A stretch of DNA of 64,000 nucleotides from positions 1-64,000 of the forward strand of contig NZ_LWBS01000108.1 of the NCBI RefSeq assembly GCF_001652265.1. The letters run 5' to 3'. The position numbers were made by a program, and so were the translations under genes. The notes below the pieces were generated by a model. The model was given only the letters and a program-made list of their open reading frames with translations, ran no database searches and was not told the DNA's origin. Shown here piece after piece: positions 8,635-17,109 of the stretch. The stretch is from Rhizobium leguminosarum (GTDB lineage: Bacteria; Pseudomonadota; Alphaproteobacteria; Rhizobiales; Rhizobiaceae). Numbering within the stretch: position 1 is the stretch's first letter; each line of letters opens with the position of its first letter.

Positions 8635-9540
8635 TTGGCCACCGCAGTCATGACATCGCTGGACACGAGATCGCGTGCCGCATCCCGCGGCATGAGCGAC
8701 ATCCGCATTCGCAATCTCTTCATTATCCCGACGATCCTGTTTTTGATCGTCTTCAACATCTTTCCGCTGATCTATTCGCTCGGCTATTCCTTCACGGACT
8801 TTCGTGCCTCAACGAACGCGCCGGCCAACTTTGTCGGCCTGCAGAACTACCGCGAATTGCTGAACGATCCTTTCATCTGGTCGAATTTCGCCATCACCGC
8901 GAAATATGTGATCGTCTCTGTGACGGGGCAGGTGATCGTCGGCTTCGGCACCGCGATGCTGCTCAACCGCGATATCCCGCTGAAGGGTCTTCTGACGACG
9001 CTGCTGCTGCTGCCGATGATGCTCTCGATGGCCGTGGTCGGCCTCTTCTGGAAGCTGCTCTACGACCCGTCCTTCGGCATCATCAACTACGCACTCGGCC
9101 TCGGCTCCTTCGAGTGGCTGTCGAATCCGGACATGGCGCTCTATGCGGTCGCAATCACGGACATCTGGATGTGGTCGCCCTTCGTGATGCTGTTGTCTCT
9201 CGCCGGCCTTTCGGCCGTGCCAAAGCATCTCTACGAGGCAGCGGCGATCGACCGGGCGGGGCCGTTCTATACCTTCTTTCGCATCACGCTGCCGCTGGTG
9301 GCGCCGATCCTGATGATCGCAATCATCTTCCGTACGATGGAGGCCTTCAAGACCTTCGACCTCGCCTACATCCTGACCAGCCAACCGACGACCGAGGTGA
9401 TCTCCATCCGGCTCTACAAGATGGCCTTCCAGGAATGGCAGACGGGGCGTTCCTGCGCACTCGCCTACATCGTGCTCATCATGGTTCTTGCGATCACCAA
9501 CATCTACGTCAAATACCTTAACAAAGTGAAGGAGCGCTGA
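8635..9540 (+). CDS. ABC sugar transporter permease (MalF-like)
   Basis: A 301-aa inner-membrane permease with about six membrane segments, the first at LFIIPTILFLIVFNIFPLIYSL. The cytoplasmic EAA loop, YEAAAIDRAGPFYTFFRITLPLVAPI (near residues 203-228), contacts the ATPase. The start is probably the TTG at 8635, since GGAGGAGGAGAGGA lies immediately in front; the ATG 15 nt later would be too far from it. It follows the binding-protein gene after a stem-loop and is separated by a single base from the next permease start. It should form the membrane channel with the 9542 gene. Confidence 0.9.
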   Translation: MATAVMTSLDTRSRAASRGMSDIRIRNLFIIPTILFLIVFNIFPLIYSLGYSFTDFRASTNAPANFVGLQNYRELLNDPFIWSNFAITAKYVIVSVTGQVIVGFGTAMLLNRDIPLKGLLTTLLLLPMMLSMAVVGLFWKLLYDPSFGIINYALGLGSFEWLSNPDMALYAVAITDIWMWSPFVMLLSLAGLSAVPKHLYEAAAIDRAGPFYTFFRITLPLVAPILMIAIIFRTMEAFKTFDLAYILTSQPTTEVISIRLYKMAFQEWQTGRSCALAYIVLIMVLAITNIYVKYLNKVKER

Positions 9541-9541
9541 G

Positions 9542-10501
9542 ATGGCTGCCGTCCAAACCCGCTCCGAACGCGCGCTAAACCGGGTGGCGATCGCCGCCGT
9601 ACTGGTCATCACGTTGATCTTCCTAGCGCCGATCTACTGGATCACCTCGACGGCCTTCAAGCCGCGCAATCTCGCGACCACCATTCCGCCAACGGTGCTC
9701 TTCGAGCCGGAACTCTCGCCTTTCGTGAAGCTCTTCACCAAGCGCTCGCAACTGCGGGGGGCGCCAACTCCTGAAGAATATGCCGCCGCCCCCTGGTGGG
9801 AGCGGATGGTGTTCGACGGCGGTGAGAAGATCGTCCGCTCCGGCCGCGGCGAGGTGCAGCCCTCCGGCTATCCGAACCGCTTCATGAACTCGCTGATCGT
9901 CGCCATCACGTCCACGGTGCTGGCCGTCGGCATGGGAACCTTCACAGCCTACGGTTTCTCGCGCTTCAAAGTGAAGGGGGAGGCAGATCTTCTCTTCTTC
10001 ATCCTGTCGACTCGCATGCTGCCGCCCGTCGTCGTGGCGATCCCGATGTTCCTCATGTACCGCGTCGTCGGCCTCAACGACACGCATTGGGGCCTGATCA
10101 TACTCTACACTGCCTTCAACCTTTCCTTCTCCGTTTGGCTGATGAAGGGCTTCATCGACGAGATCCCGAAGGAATACGAGGAGGCCGCGCTCGTCGACGG
10201 CTACACGCGGATGGAAGCCTTTTTCAAGATCGTCGTCCCGGAAGCGGCGACCGGCATCGCCGCGACCGCGGTCTTCTGCTTCATCACGGCCTGGAACGAA
10301 TATGCATTTGCGCTGATCATGACGAACCGGCGCGCGCAAACCGCTCCGCCCTTCATTCCGAGCCAGGTCGGCTCAGGCCTGCCGGATTGGACGGTCATTG
10401 CGGCCGGCACGTTCCTGTTCCTGCTGCCGGTCGCCATCTTCACCTTCCTGCTCAGGAACCATCTCCTGCGCGGCATGAGCTTCGGAGCGATCCGCAAATG
10501 A
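9542..10501 (+). CDS. ABC sugar transporter permease (MalG-like)
   Basis: A 319-aa permease of the MalG/carbohydrate type. The first membrane segment is at about 15-37, followed by an unusually long periplasmic loop (about residues 55-110, including TKRSQLRGAPTPEEYAAAPW) before the core segments. Its EAA loop is YEEAALVDGYTRMEAFFKIV. It is translationally coupled upstream (1-nt gap, AAGGAG overlapping the end of the previous gene) and downstream (ATGA overlap with the small gene at 10498). It pairs with the 8635 permease. The long loop is typical of polyol/glycerol-type permeases with two ATPases, but that comparison is from memory. Confidence 0.9.
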   Translation: MAAVQTRSERALNRVAIAAVLVITLIFLAPIYWITSTAFKPRNLATTIPPTVLFEPELSPFVKLFTKRSQLRGAPTPEEYAAAPWWERMVFDGGEKIVRSGRGEVQPSGYPNRFMNSLIVAITSTVLAVGMGTFTAYGFSRFKVKGEADLLFFILSTRMLPPVVVAIPMFLMYRVVGLNDTHWGLIILYTAFNLSFSVWLMKGFIDEIPKEYEEAALVDGYTRMEAFFKIVVPEAATGIAATAVFCFITAWNEYAFALIMTNRRAQTAPPFIPSQVGSGLPDWTVIAAGTFLFLLPVAIFTFLLRNHLLRGMSFGAIRK

Positions 10502-10701
10502 CGTTGCGCGCCTTGAACCAGAAATATCTCGAACCCGGTGCGCAATATCTGATGATCCTCGGCATCATCGCGCTCTGCCAGCCCTGGAACCTGTTTCTGC
10601 ATCGCTACGGCATAACGATGACGCTCGTCGGACTGATCGCCTTCATGGTGACGACCAAAATCCCGCGGGACGCGCAACCAGACGAAGGCAGCCATTCATG
10701 A
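10498..10701 (+). CDS. Small two-helix membrane protein in the transporter operon
   Basis: A 67-aa protein with two predicted membrane helices: YLMILGIIALCQPWNLFLHR at about 18-37 and TMTLVGLIAFMVT at about 40-53. The tail is charged. It is joined by ATGA overlaps at both ends, to the permease upstream and the ATPase downstream, so it is certainly translated with the transporter. Small integral membrane proteins occur at similar places in some rhizobial transporters, for example next to glycerol-transporter genes, but their role is not known. It could be an accessory subunit that stabilises the permeases. I recognise no family. Confidence 0.75.
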   Translation: MTLRALNQKYLEPGAQYLMILGIIALCQPWNLFLHRYGITMTLVGLIAFMVTTKIPRDAQPDEGSHS

Positions 10702-11807
10702 CGCAGATCGAACTTCGCGGGATTCAGAAATATTTCGGTGCCGTCCAGGTCATCAAAGACCTTAATCTCGCCATCGCCGACAACGAATTCATCGTGCTGC
10801 TTGGACAATCGGGCTGCGGAAAGACGACGACATTGCGCGCCGTCGCGGGGCTGGAGACGATCGACGAAGGCGACATTCTAATCGACGGGCAGCCGGTGCA
10901 GCATATCAAGGCATCCGGCAGGGACATCGCCATGGTGTTCCAATCCTTCTCGCTCTATCCGCACATGACGGTCTACGAGAACATCGCCTTCCCGCTCCGC
11001 GCGACCCGGATGAGCCGTGCAGATGTCGATGCGTCGGTCCGCGAGATCGCCGGTGTGCTGCGCATCAGCGGTCTGCTGGCCCGCAAGCCTTCGGCGCTGT
11101 CAGGCGGCGACATGCAGCGGGTCGCGATCGGCCGCGCGCTCGTGCGACGCCCAAAGGCCATGCTGATGGACGAGCCGATCGGTGCGCTCGACGCGAAGCT
11201 GCGCGAGGAGATGCGGGCGGAAATCAAGCGTTTGCATATCAAGCAGGGTTCAACCACCATCTACGTGACGCATGACCAGGTGGAGGCGATGTCGCTCGCC
11301 GACCGCATCGTCATCATGCACGAGGGCATCCTCCAGCAGATCGGCACGCCGGAAGAGGTTTACGCGCAACCCGCCAACACATTTGTCGCCCAGTTCGTCG
11401 GAAGCCCAGTCATGAACATGGCGCCGGCGACCGTCAGCGAAACGGGCAGCCATACCAGCGTGCAGGTCGGCGACGGGACGACCGGCTTCGAGTTCCCCGC
11501 CGTGCTGGCCAACCGCCTCTCCGACGCAAGAGCCGAGAACGGCAAGCTGACACTCGGGGTCCGGCCTGAGGGCGTGCTCGTTTCACGGGAGGCCCGCGAG
11601 GGCTTCATGCCGGTCGAGGCGCATATCATCGAGCCCCTCGGATCGCACGACATCGTGGACCTGAAGGTCGGTCACCAGATGATCAGGGCACGCACCAAGA
11701 GTGGTTTCGTGCCTGGTCCCGGCGAAGCCGTCTGGGCACGCATCGACCCCGCCCAGGCACATTTCTTCAACACAGCGACCGGCTCGTCGCTGGGGATCAG
11801 ACTCTGA
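10698..11807 (+). CDS. ABC transporter ATPase, first of two
   Basis: A 369-aa ATPase of the MalK/UgpC type: Walker A GQSGCGKTTT near residue 37, Walker B MLMDEP, switch His in VTHDQVEAM, and a C-terminal regulatory OB-like domain from about 235. Its ABC signature reads LSGGDMQR instead of LSGGQ, and the next gene has LSGGEMQR. The two ATPases probably work as a heterodimer, as in GlpS/GlpT-type transporters. It overlaps the upstream small gene by four bases and the downstream ATPase by one base, so all are cotranslated. Confidence 0.9.
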   Translation: MTQIELRGIQKYFGAVQVIKDLNLAIADNEFIVLLGQSGCGKTTTLRAVAGLETIDEGDILIDGQPVQHIKASGRDIAMVFQSFSLYPHMTVYENIAFPLRATRMSRADVDASVREIAGVLRISGLLARKPSALSGGDMQRVAIGRALVRRPKAMLMDEPIGALDAKLREEMRAEIKRLHIKQGSTTIYVTHDQVEAMSLADRIVIMHEGILQQIGTPEEVYAQPANTFVAQFVGSPVMNMAPATVSETGSHTSVQVGDGTTGFEFPAVLANRLSDARAENGKLTLGVRPEGVLVSREAREGFMPVEAHIIEPLGSHDIVDLKVGHQMIRARTKSGFVPGPGEAVWARIDPAQAHFFNTATGSSLGIRL

Positions 11808-12883
11808 TGGCGCATATCGAACTCAAGGGCATCACCAAGACCTTCGGCAGCCACACGGCGCTGAAAAACCTGAACATCGACATTGCCGACGGCGAGTTCT
11901 TCGTGCTGCTCGGGCAGACCGGCGCCGGCAAGACGACGACGTTGCGCCTGATTGCCGGTCTCGAGAAGCCGACCGCAGGCCAGATCTTCATTGACGGGCA
12001 GGACGTTGCCGACTGGGGTGCCGCCGAGCGCGATGTGGCCCTGGTGCTCCAGCAATATTCGCTTTACCCGCGCTATACGGTGCGGGAGAACCTGGAATTT
12101 CCATTGAAATCCCGTATCCGCCGCGTTGAACCCGGAGAAATCAAGGAGCGCGTCGACCGCGTTGCGAAGACCCTGCGCATCGAGCATCTGCTCGACCGCA
12201 AGACGGACCGGCTGTCGGGAGGCGAGATGCAGCGCGTATCGATCGGCCGGGCCATCGTGCGCAAACCGCGGGTCTTCTTGATGGACGAACCGCTTTCAGC
12301 TCTCGACGCGAAGCTTCGCGAAGCACTTCGCACCGAGCTGAAAAACCTGCAGATGAACCTCGGCGCTACCTTCCTCTTCGTCACCCACGACCAGATAGAG
12401 GCCATGTCGATGGGCGACAAAATCGGCGTCCTGAACAATGGTCAACTGGTGCAGACGGGTACGCCGCAGGAGATCTACCGAAACCCCGTCAACACCTTCG
12501 TCGCGCGCGCGGTCGGTTCGCCACCTATGAACTTGATTGCCGGCACGCTTGCCGGCGGCGAGGCAGTGGCCAGCGAGGGCTACCGGCTGCCCCTCGGCAA
12601 CGGGCACGGGATCGCGACCGACGGTCGCCCGCTCACCTTCGGCATCCGTCCCGAGGACATTTTTCTCGATAGTGGCGCGCCCGGCGAAGCACGGGTCCAC
12701 GACGTGGAAAACCATGGCGTCGAAAAGATCGTGACGCTGCGAACCGGCGAGAAGTTCATCCACGCGACCGTGCCGACACAGACGGCGCTTCGGATCGAGG
12801 ATGAGGTTCGCTTTTCGTGGAATCCGGAAAAGGTCGTGCTGTTTGACGCCGGAAGCGGTGTAAGCCTGCGGCACGCGGGCTGA
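11807..12883 (+). CDS. ABC transporter ATPase, second of two
   Basis: A 358-aa MalK-like ATPase with Walker A GQTGAGKTTTLRLIAG, Walker B VFLMDEPLSALDAKLRE, switch His in VTHDQIEAM and a C-terminal regulatory domain. The Walker A has Thr-Gly-Ala where most MalK proteins have Ser-Gly-Cys, and the signature is LSGGEMQR. Its start overlaps the stop of the previous ATPase (TGATG). It is the last gene of the 7171-12883 operon and converges on the hydroxyacid dehydrogenase gene; no clear terminator is visible in the 75-bp gap. It likely pairs with the preceding ATPase. Confidence 0.9.
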   Translation: MAHIELKGITKTFGSHTALKNLNIDIADGEFFVLLGQTGAGKTTTLRLIAGLEKPTAGQIFIDGQDVADWGAAERDVALVLQQYSLYPRYTVRENLEFPLKSRIRRVEPGEIKERVDRVAKTLRIEHLLDRKTDRLSGGEMQRVSIGRAIVRKPRVFLMDEPLSALDAKLREALRTELKNLQMNLGATFLFVTHDQIEAMSMGDKIGVLNNGQLVQTGTPQEIYRNPVNTFVARAVGSPPMNLIAGTLAGGEAVASEGYRLPLGNGHGIATDGRPLTFGIRPEDIFLDSGAPGEARVHDVENHGVEKIVTLRTGEKFIHATVPTQTALRIEDEVRFSWNPEKVVLFDAGSGVSLRHAG

Positions 12884-12958
12884 CCTGATCGGTCCGAAGG
12901 ATGCCAGCGGTCTCGGTGGCACGGCAGGGGCAGCGTTTCGACTTGTCGCGACGAGGCG

Positions 12959-13933
12959 CTATGCGGGAAAGCGCCGGCGGTAGTGTTCTACCACTTCGGG
13001 ATTGCACAAATTAACGGGCAAGTCGCCCTTGATAACGCGCAGGGCTTCGCTCGCCGCGCCTGTTCCCATGCGCATCATGCTCTCTTCCGTCAGACCAGCG
13101 AGATGCGGCGTGACGATGACGTTGTCAAAGCCGAAATAGGGATGGTCGAGCGGCAGCGGCTGCGTTGCGAAGACGTCGAGCGCGGCTCCGCCGATGCGAC
13201 CATCGCGCAGCGCCTCGATCAACGCCGCATCATCGATCACGGGGCCGCGCGAGACGTTGACCAGAATGGCCGCGGGCTTCATGCGCCTGATGCGACCGGC
13301 ATTGAGCAAGCCGGTCGTCTCCGGCGTCAGCGGGCAGCAGAGCACGACGATATCGGCCGTCGCAACAAGCTCATCGATCGTCAGGAAACGCGCGCCGTCC
13401 GGCATGCTTTCCGGCGACCGACTCGTGGCGACCACCTCCAGGCCGAACCCGAACTTCGCGATTTGGAAGATCGCCTTGCCGACATTGCCCATTCCGACGA
13501 TGCCCATGACGCGGCCGGCGAGGTCGACGGCCGTGTCCGATTGGGCGCGGCCCGCCACCCAGCCGCTCTGACGCAGTTCGCGGTCCATCGCGCGAAAGCG
13601 CCGAAGCAGGGCCAGTGTCACGAGGAAGACGTGCTCGGCGACAGTCGAGGCATTGGCGCCCGGGACGTTGGCGACAAGCACGCCGGCACGGGTCGCCGCC
13701 TCCATCGGCACCATGTCGAGCCCGGCGCCATGGCGGATCGCCGCGCGCAGCGACGGCGCATCCTCGAAGAAGGCCGGCGGGATCGGCGCGCGTATGACGA
13801 CGATGCCCGCGCCCCGGCCTTCTCGCAGCAACGTTTCGGGATCGGGCGCGGAAGCGACGCGCAGATCACCCGCAGCCTCCAGCATGGACTTGGCCGCAGG
13901 GTGCAGCGGATGTGTGGAAAAGATGAAGCTCAT
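12959..13933 (-). CDS. D-isomer-specific 2-hydroxyacid dehydrogenase family protein
   Basis: A 324-aa NAD(P)-dependent dehydrogenase. The Rossmann motif MGIVGMGNVGKAI is at about 143-155, the catalytic Arg is in NVSRGPVID and the catalytic His in VTPHLAG. The position that usually holds the catalytic Glu (DVFxxEP) reads DVFATQPLP, a Gln. The family reduces 2-keto acids or oxidises D-2-hydroxyacids such as glycerate or sugar-acid breakdown products. It is the last gene of the operon from 16766 (epimerase-like, dehydratase, GntR, dehydrogenase), 21 nt after the regulator. That context suggests a step on a keto-acid intermediate of the sugar imported by 7171-12883. Confidence 0.87.
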   Translation of the reverse strand: MSFIFSTHPLHPAAKSMLEAAGDLRVASAPDPETLLREGRGAGIVVIRAPIPPAFFEDAPSLRAAIRHGAGLDMVPMEAATRAGVLVANVPGANASTVAEHVFLVTLALLRRFRAMDRELRQSGWVAGRAQSDTAVDLAGRVMGIVGMGNVGKAIFQIAKFGFGLEVVATSRSPESMPDGARFLTIDELVATADIVVLCCPLTPETTGLLNAGRIRRMKPAAILVNVSRGPVIDDAALIEALRDGRIGGAALDVFATQPLPLDHPYFGFDNVIVTPHLAGLTEESMMRMGTGAASEALRVIKGDLPVNLCNPEVVEHYRRRFPA

Positions 13934-13954
13934 CGGCCCTCCCGCCGGTTGCGC

Positions 13955-14653
13955 CTATCCGGCTGCCTTCGCTGGACCGCCGATGAGACCCTTCCAATAG
14001 CTTTCCGCACCTTGAAGATGCGCGCTCATCAGCGCCTGGGCCAGATTGCCGTCTCGGGCAAGCAGCGCCTCGTAGATGCGGATATGTTCCTCATGCGAGC
14101 GCCGGCTGCGGGCGGCGTCGGCAAAATAGATCGGCAGACGGTGCTCGCCCATGACGTAGTAGACGCTGCACACCCGATGGAAGACGCTATTCTTGGTGGC
14201 GCGGACGATCTCCAAATGAAAATCCCGGTCCTCGCGCGCCAGCCCCTCGCCGGCGGCAAGCTTCGCCTCGGACGCGGCGAGGATATCGCGCAAGTGCTGG
14301 TAATTCTCCTCCGTCGCCCGATCGCAGGCGAGCTCCGCGGCCTTGATCTCATGGATCTTGCGAAGCTCCACGGTCTCATAGATCAGGATGGGATCAAGCG
14401 GCACGCCGGCGCGGGCAAAAAGCGCCATTGCCTCCACGCTCGCCTCTGTGGTCGTCAGATAGATCCCCGACTTGGCCCGGCGCTCGACGATGCGCATTGC
14501 CTCCAGAATGGCCAGCGCCTCGCGAACCTGGCCCCGGCTGACGCCGAAATGCTCCGCAAGCTCTCGCTCCGAAGGCGTGCGGCCGTTGCCGCTCGAGTTC
14601 GAGAAAAGATGGGCCGCGAGATCGGAGAGGAGGGAGTTTTCTTTCATCGTCAC
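13955..14653 (-). CDS. GntR-family regulator (FCD type) of the sugar cluster
   Basis: A 232-aa regulator. The N-terminal winged helix has SERELAEHFGVSRGQVREALAILEAMRIV at about 26-54, and an FCD domain follows from about 85. The start is either the GTG at 14653, which overlaps the stop of the dehydratase gene (GTGA), or the ATG six bases later; the overlap suggests translational coupling. It sits inside a sugar-catabolic operon, and four TGGTNNNACCA-like sites of FCD type lie upstream of the transporter operon and between the divergent epimerase genes. It is therefore the best candidate for the protein that binds them. The ligand is probably a pathway sugar acid. Confidence 0.87.
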   Translation of the reverse strand: MTMKENSLLSDLAAHLFSNSSGNGRTPSERELAEHFGVSRGQVREALAILEAMRIVERRAKSGIYLTTTEASVEAMALFARAGVPLDPILIYETVELRKIHEIKAAELACDRATEENYQHLRDILAASEAKLAAGEGLAREDRDFHLEIVRATKNSVFHRVCSVYYVMGEHRLPIYFADAARSRRSHEEHIRIYEALLARDGNLAQALMSAHLQGAESYWKGLIGGPAKAAG

Positions 14654-15819
14654 TGTCTTTGCGCGTGAGTCTCCAGGACCCGCTGATTGATCGTGAAGCC
14701 CAGGCCAGGCCGGTCCGGGATCTCTATCATACCGTCCTTCACCGACACAGTGTCCTCGACAAGATCATGGATCATCGGATTTGCGCCGAGCGAATATTCG
14801 ATGACGAAGCTTGCCGGGGAAGCCGCGCACAAGTGCAGGCCGGAAAAGAAGCAGGGCGCACCGGCCCAGAGATGCGGCGCGAAACGGAGATTGAAGGCGC
14901 TGGCGAGCGAACTGATGCGCATCGCCTCCGTAATGCCGCCGCAGAAGGCAGGGTCCGGTTGGAATATATCGGCGGCCCGAAGCATGGCAAGATCTCGGAA
15001 GGCAAAACGCGTCGCCTCGCTCTCGCCGGCAGCGATCGGCACGTTCCCAGCCGCGCGCACCTCCGCCATGCCCGGCTTGTCATCGGCAATCACCGGCTCC
15101 TCGAACCAGGCGAGGTCGCAATCGGCAACCATCTGGATGAAGCGCTTGGCATCGGCAACAGTATACGTCCCGTGCGCATCGACCATCAGGTCGACGTTGG
15201 GGCCGACCGCTTTGCGCGCCGCCCGCACGCGCGATGCCGAGACATGCGGCGCACCATCCATCGCGCCGACGCGCATCTTGACTGACTTGAAGCCGCCGGC
15301 CGCGATATAGGACCGGAGTTGATCACCGATCCGCTCCGCACTCTCCCAACCGCCCGACGCATAGGCGGGCAACCTGTCGGCCTTGCGGCCACCCAGCAGC
15401 TTCCAGACGGGAACGCCGAGCGACTTGCCGAGAATGTCCCAGAGCGCTATGTCGACCGCGCTGATCGCCGCGACGGAAAGGCCGCGCCGCGCGATCTCGG
15501 GCATGGCGTGACCCGAACGCGCCGCCGTCTCGTGGCGGACGCCGTTGTAAAGCATCTCCCATATGGTGGAGATGTCGGCAGGATCGCGGCCGATGAGCTT
15601 CGGCCCCACCTCGTGGTTGATCATGTGGACCAGCGTGCCGTAGGTGCCTGCACTGCCCGCGGCATTCTTACCCTCTCCCCAGCCCACGATGCCGTCGTCC
15701 GTTTCGATCCGCAGGATCGCGCTATCGAAGGTCGTCAGTCGGCCGAAGTCGCTGCGGTGCTGACGGCTGGCCTCGATGGGAATTTTAATCCACCAGGCCT
15801 CTACGGTCTTGATGCGCAT
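14650..15819 (-). CDS. Enolase-superfamily (mandelate racemase-like) dehydratase
   Basis: A 389-aa enolase-superfamily protein. The capping domain ends around residue 130 and the barrel carries Mg ligands Asp in LMVDAHG, Glu in WFEEP and Glu in AAGESEA. A base motif SVKMRVG and a final-strand His in RFAPHLW place it in the mandelate-racemase subgroup, whose members dehydrate sugar acids or epimerise substrates. The start was taken at 15819 (MRIKTVEAWWIKIP) because homology begins there; an upstream ATG at 15858 is possible and neither has a strong ribosome-binding site. It is the second gene of the 16766-12959 operon and overlaps the GntR gene by four bases. The substrate is unknown. Confidence 0.85.
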   Translation of the reverse strand: MRIKTVEAWWIKIPIEASRQHRSDFGRLTTFDSAILRIETDDGIVGWGEGKNAAGSAGTYGTLVHMINHEVGPKLIGRDPADISTIWEMLYNGVRHETAARSGHAMPEIARRGLSVAAISAVDIALWDILGKSLGVPVWKLLGGRKADRLPAYASGGWESAERIGDQLRSYIAAGGFKSVKMRVGAMDGAPHVSASRVRAARKAVGPNVDLMVDAHGTYTVADAKRFIQMVADCDLAWFEEPVIADDKPGMAEVRAAGNVPIAAGESEATRFAFRDLAMLRAADIFQPDPAFCGGITEAMRISSLASAFNLRFAPHLWAGAPCFFSGLHLCAASPASFVIEYSLGANPMIHDLVEDTVSVKDGMIEIPDRPGLGFTINQRVLETHAQRQ

Positions 15820-15878
15820 GTCTCGGATCCCCTGCCCCGCACGGCCCGCGAGCCGCATGGCATATGTCTTTCCGTTCG

Positions 15879-16766
15879 TTACTTGATCAGCGGCAGAATC
15901 GTCTCGGCAGTGATCCGCATCTGATCGTCGTAGAACTTCTCAGTGAGAAGGCTCGAACCGTGGTCCTGGATAAATTTCAGCTGCTCCGGGGGAATATCGA
16001 CGGGGTTGCGCTCGACCATGTCCGGATATTTGGCGGCGGGCGTCCGGTCGACCGGAGCGACGAATTCGTTGGTGACGGCGCCGTCGTAACCGATCTCCTT
16101 CAGCGTGCCGATGATCTTTGGCCAGTCAAGCTGGCCGAGGCCGGCGGCAAAACGATTGTTATCGGCGACGTGGAAATCGAACAGGCGTTTTCCAGCGAGC
16201 CGGATCGCCTCATACATGTCCTCCTCCTCGATGTTCAGGTGGAAGGCATCCAGGCAGACCCCGCACTCAGGGCTGACCGCATCGGCGAGCGCCAGCGCTT
16301 GGGCGGCACGGTTGAAGAAATAGGTCTCGAAACGGTTGAGCGGCTCGACGGCAATGCGCACACCCCTCTTCTGCGCATGGGCAAAACACTCCTTGGTAGC
16401 GTCCACCACCCATGTCCACTCTTCCTCCTCGGTCCCATCCGGCACCACCTTGCCGACGGTGGCCGGCACCAGGGTGACGATCTCGCCATCGAGTTCACTG
16501 ACCATGGTGATGACGCTCTTGACATAGTCCACCGACTTGGCGCGCTGGCCTTCATCCCTGGCGGCAAGATTTCGTTCGCCGAGCGTCAGCGTAACGGCGC
16601 CCCAGCAGCGGATGCCATGCTCTTTCAGCAGCGCACGCGTCTCCTTGACGTCGTACTGTGCCGGTTCGCCGGATATCTCGATGCTCTCGTAGCCATATTT
16701 CTTGATGCGCTTCAGCGTGACGGCGAGCGGTTCCGCCCGCATCCAGTTGTGTGTCGAAAGATGCAT
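15879..16766 (-). CDS. Sugar epimerase/isomerase-like TIM-barrel protein
   Basis: A 295-aa AP-endonuclease-2/xylose-isomerase-like barrel. The four metal-site regions of D-tagatose/psicose 3-epimerases are present: VEPLNRFETYFF, CLDAFHLNIEEED, DFHVADNNR and a C-terminal TNEFV. It probably acts on a ketose or a related sugar derivative. The ATG at 16766 follows GGGAGGACCTC and starts directly with barrel sequence; the open frame reaches 16925, but that stretch looks like leader. It is first in the operon 16766-12959 and divergent from a paralogue at 17110. Two probable GntR operators lie in the shared 343-bp gap. Confidence 0.85.
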   Translation of the reverse strand: MHLSTHNWMRAEPLAVTLKRIKKYGYESIEISGEPAQYDVKETRALLKEHGIRCWGAVTLTLGERNLAARDEGQRAKSVDYVKSVITMVSELDGEIVTLVPATVGKVVPDGTEEEEWTWVVDATKECFAHAQKRGVRIAVEPLNRFETYFFNRAAQALALADAVSPECGVCLDAFHLNIEEEDMYEAIRLAGKRLFDFHVADNNRFAAGLGQLDWPKIIGTLKEIGYDGAVTNEFVAPVDRTPAAKYPDMVERNPVDIPPEQLKFIQDHGSSLLTEKFYDDQMRITAETILPLIK

Positions 16767-17007
16767 GAGGTCCTCCCAGACAGTTGCAGTACGTTCGACC
16801 GCCAATCGGGCGGCAAAGGTCATGTTATCGTTGGCCATCTCGCCGGCTTCGGCAATCTGGTTTGGCCAATTCTCATTATTTGAAAGCTCTAGCTCAATTC
16901 TTGACCCTCTGCAAGACGGAGCCAAAAGCTCGATATTTCTTTAGCCCATCGGGATTTAATCCTGCATTTCCTGCTTAGACGCGAATCCGGCACCCCAAGC
17001 GTGCAAT

Positions 17008-17026
17008 AATCTGGCTTGACCAGATT
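17008..17026. promoter_or_regulatory. GntR/FCD-type operator, site 3
   Basis: AATCTGG-CTTGA-CCAGATT is a perfect 7-bp inverted repeat around five bases. It lies between the divergent epimerase-like genes starting at 16766 and 17110 and matches the sites at 6841, 7010 and 17031. Confidence 0.7.
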
Positions 17027-17030
17027 CGAA

Positions 17031-17049
17031 GATTTGGTATGACCAGATC
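17031..17049. promoter_or_regulatory. GntR/FCD-type operator, site 4
   Basis: GATTTGG-TATGA-CCAGATC has one mismatch in a 7-5-7 dyad and contains TGGTATGACCA. Its centre is 23 bp from that of site 3, about two helical turns, which would allow cooperative binding on one face. It is 61 bp upstream of the epimerase ATG at 17110. Apart from these two sites I see no gene in the 16767-17109 gap. Confidence 0.7.
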
Positions 17050-17109
17050 TGAAAAGTGATAGGGCGTTGAAATCGTCGCGCAGTGGCCGCAGGGCCAAGT
17101 GGAGGGGAG

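Noticed and set aside
12983..14668. Long plus-strand open frame of 561 codons
   Set aside because: It lies antisense over the dehydrogenase and GntR genes, which have clear motifs on the minus strand. Its translation is rich in Arg, Gly and His and shows no family sequence; it is a GC-driven shadow.
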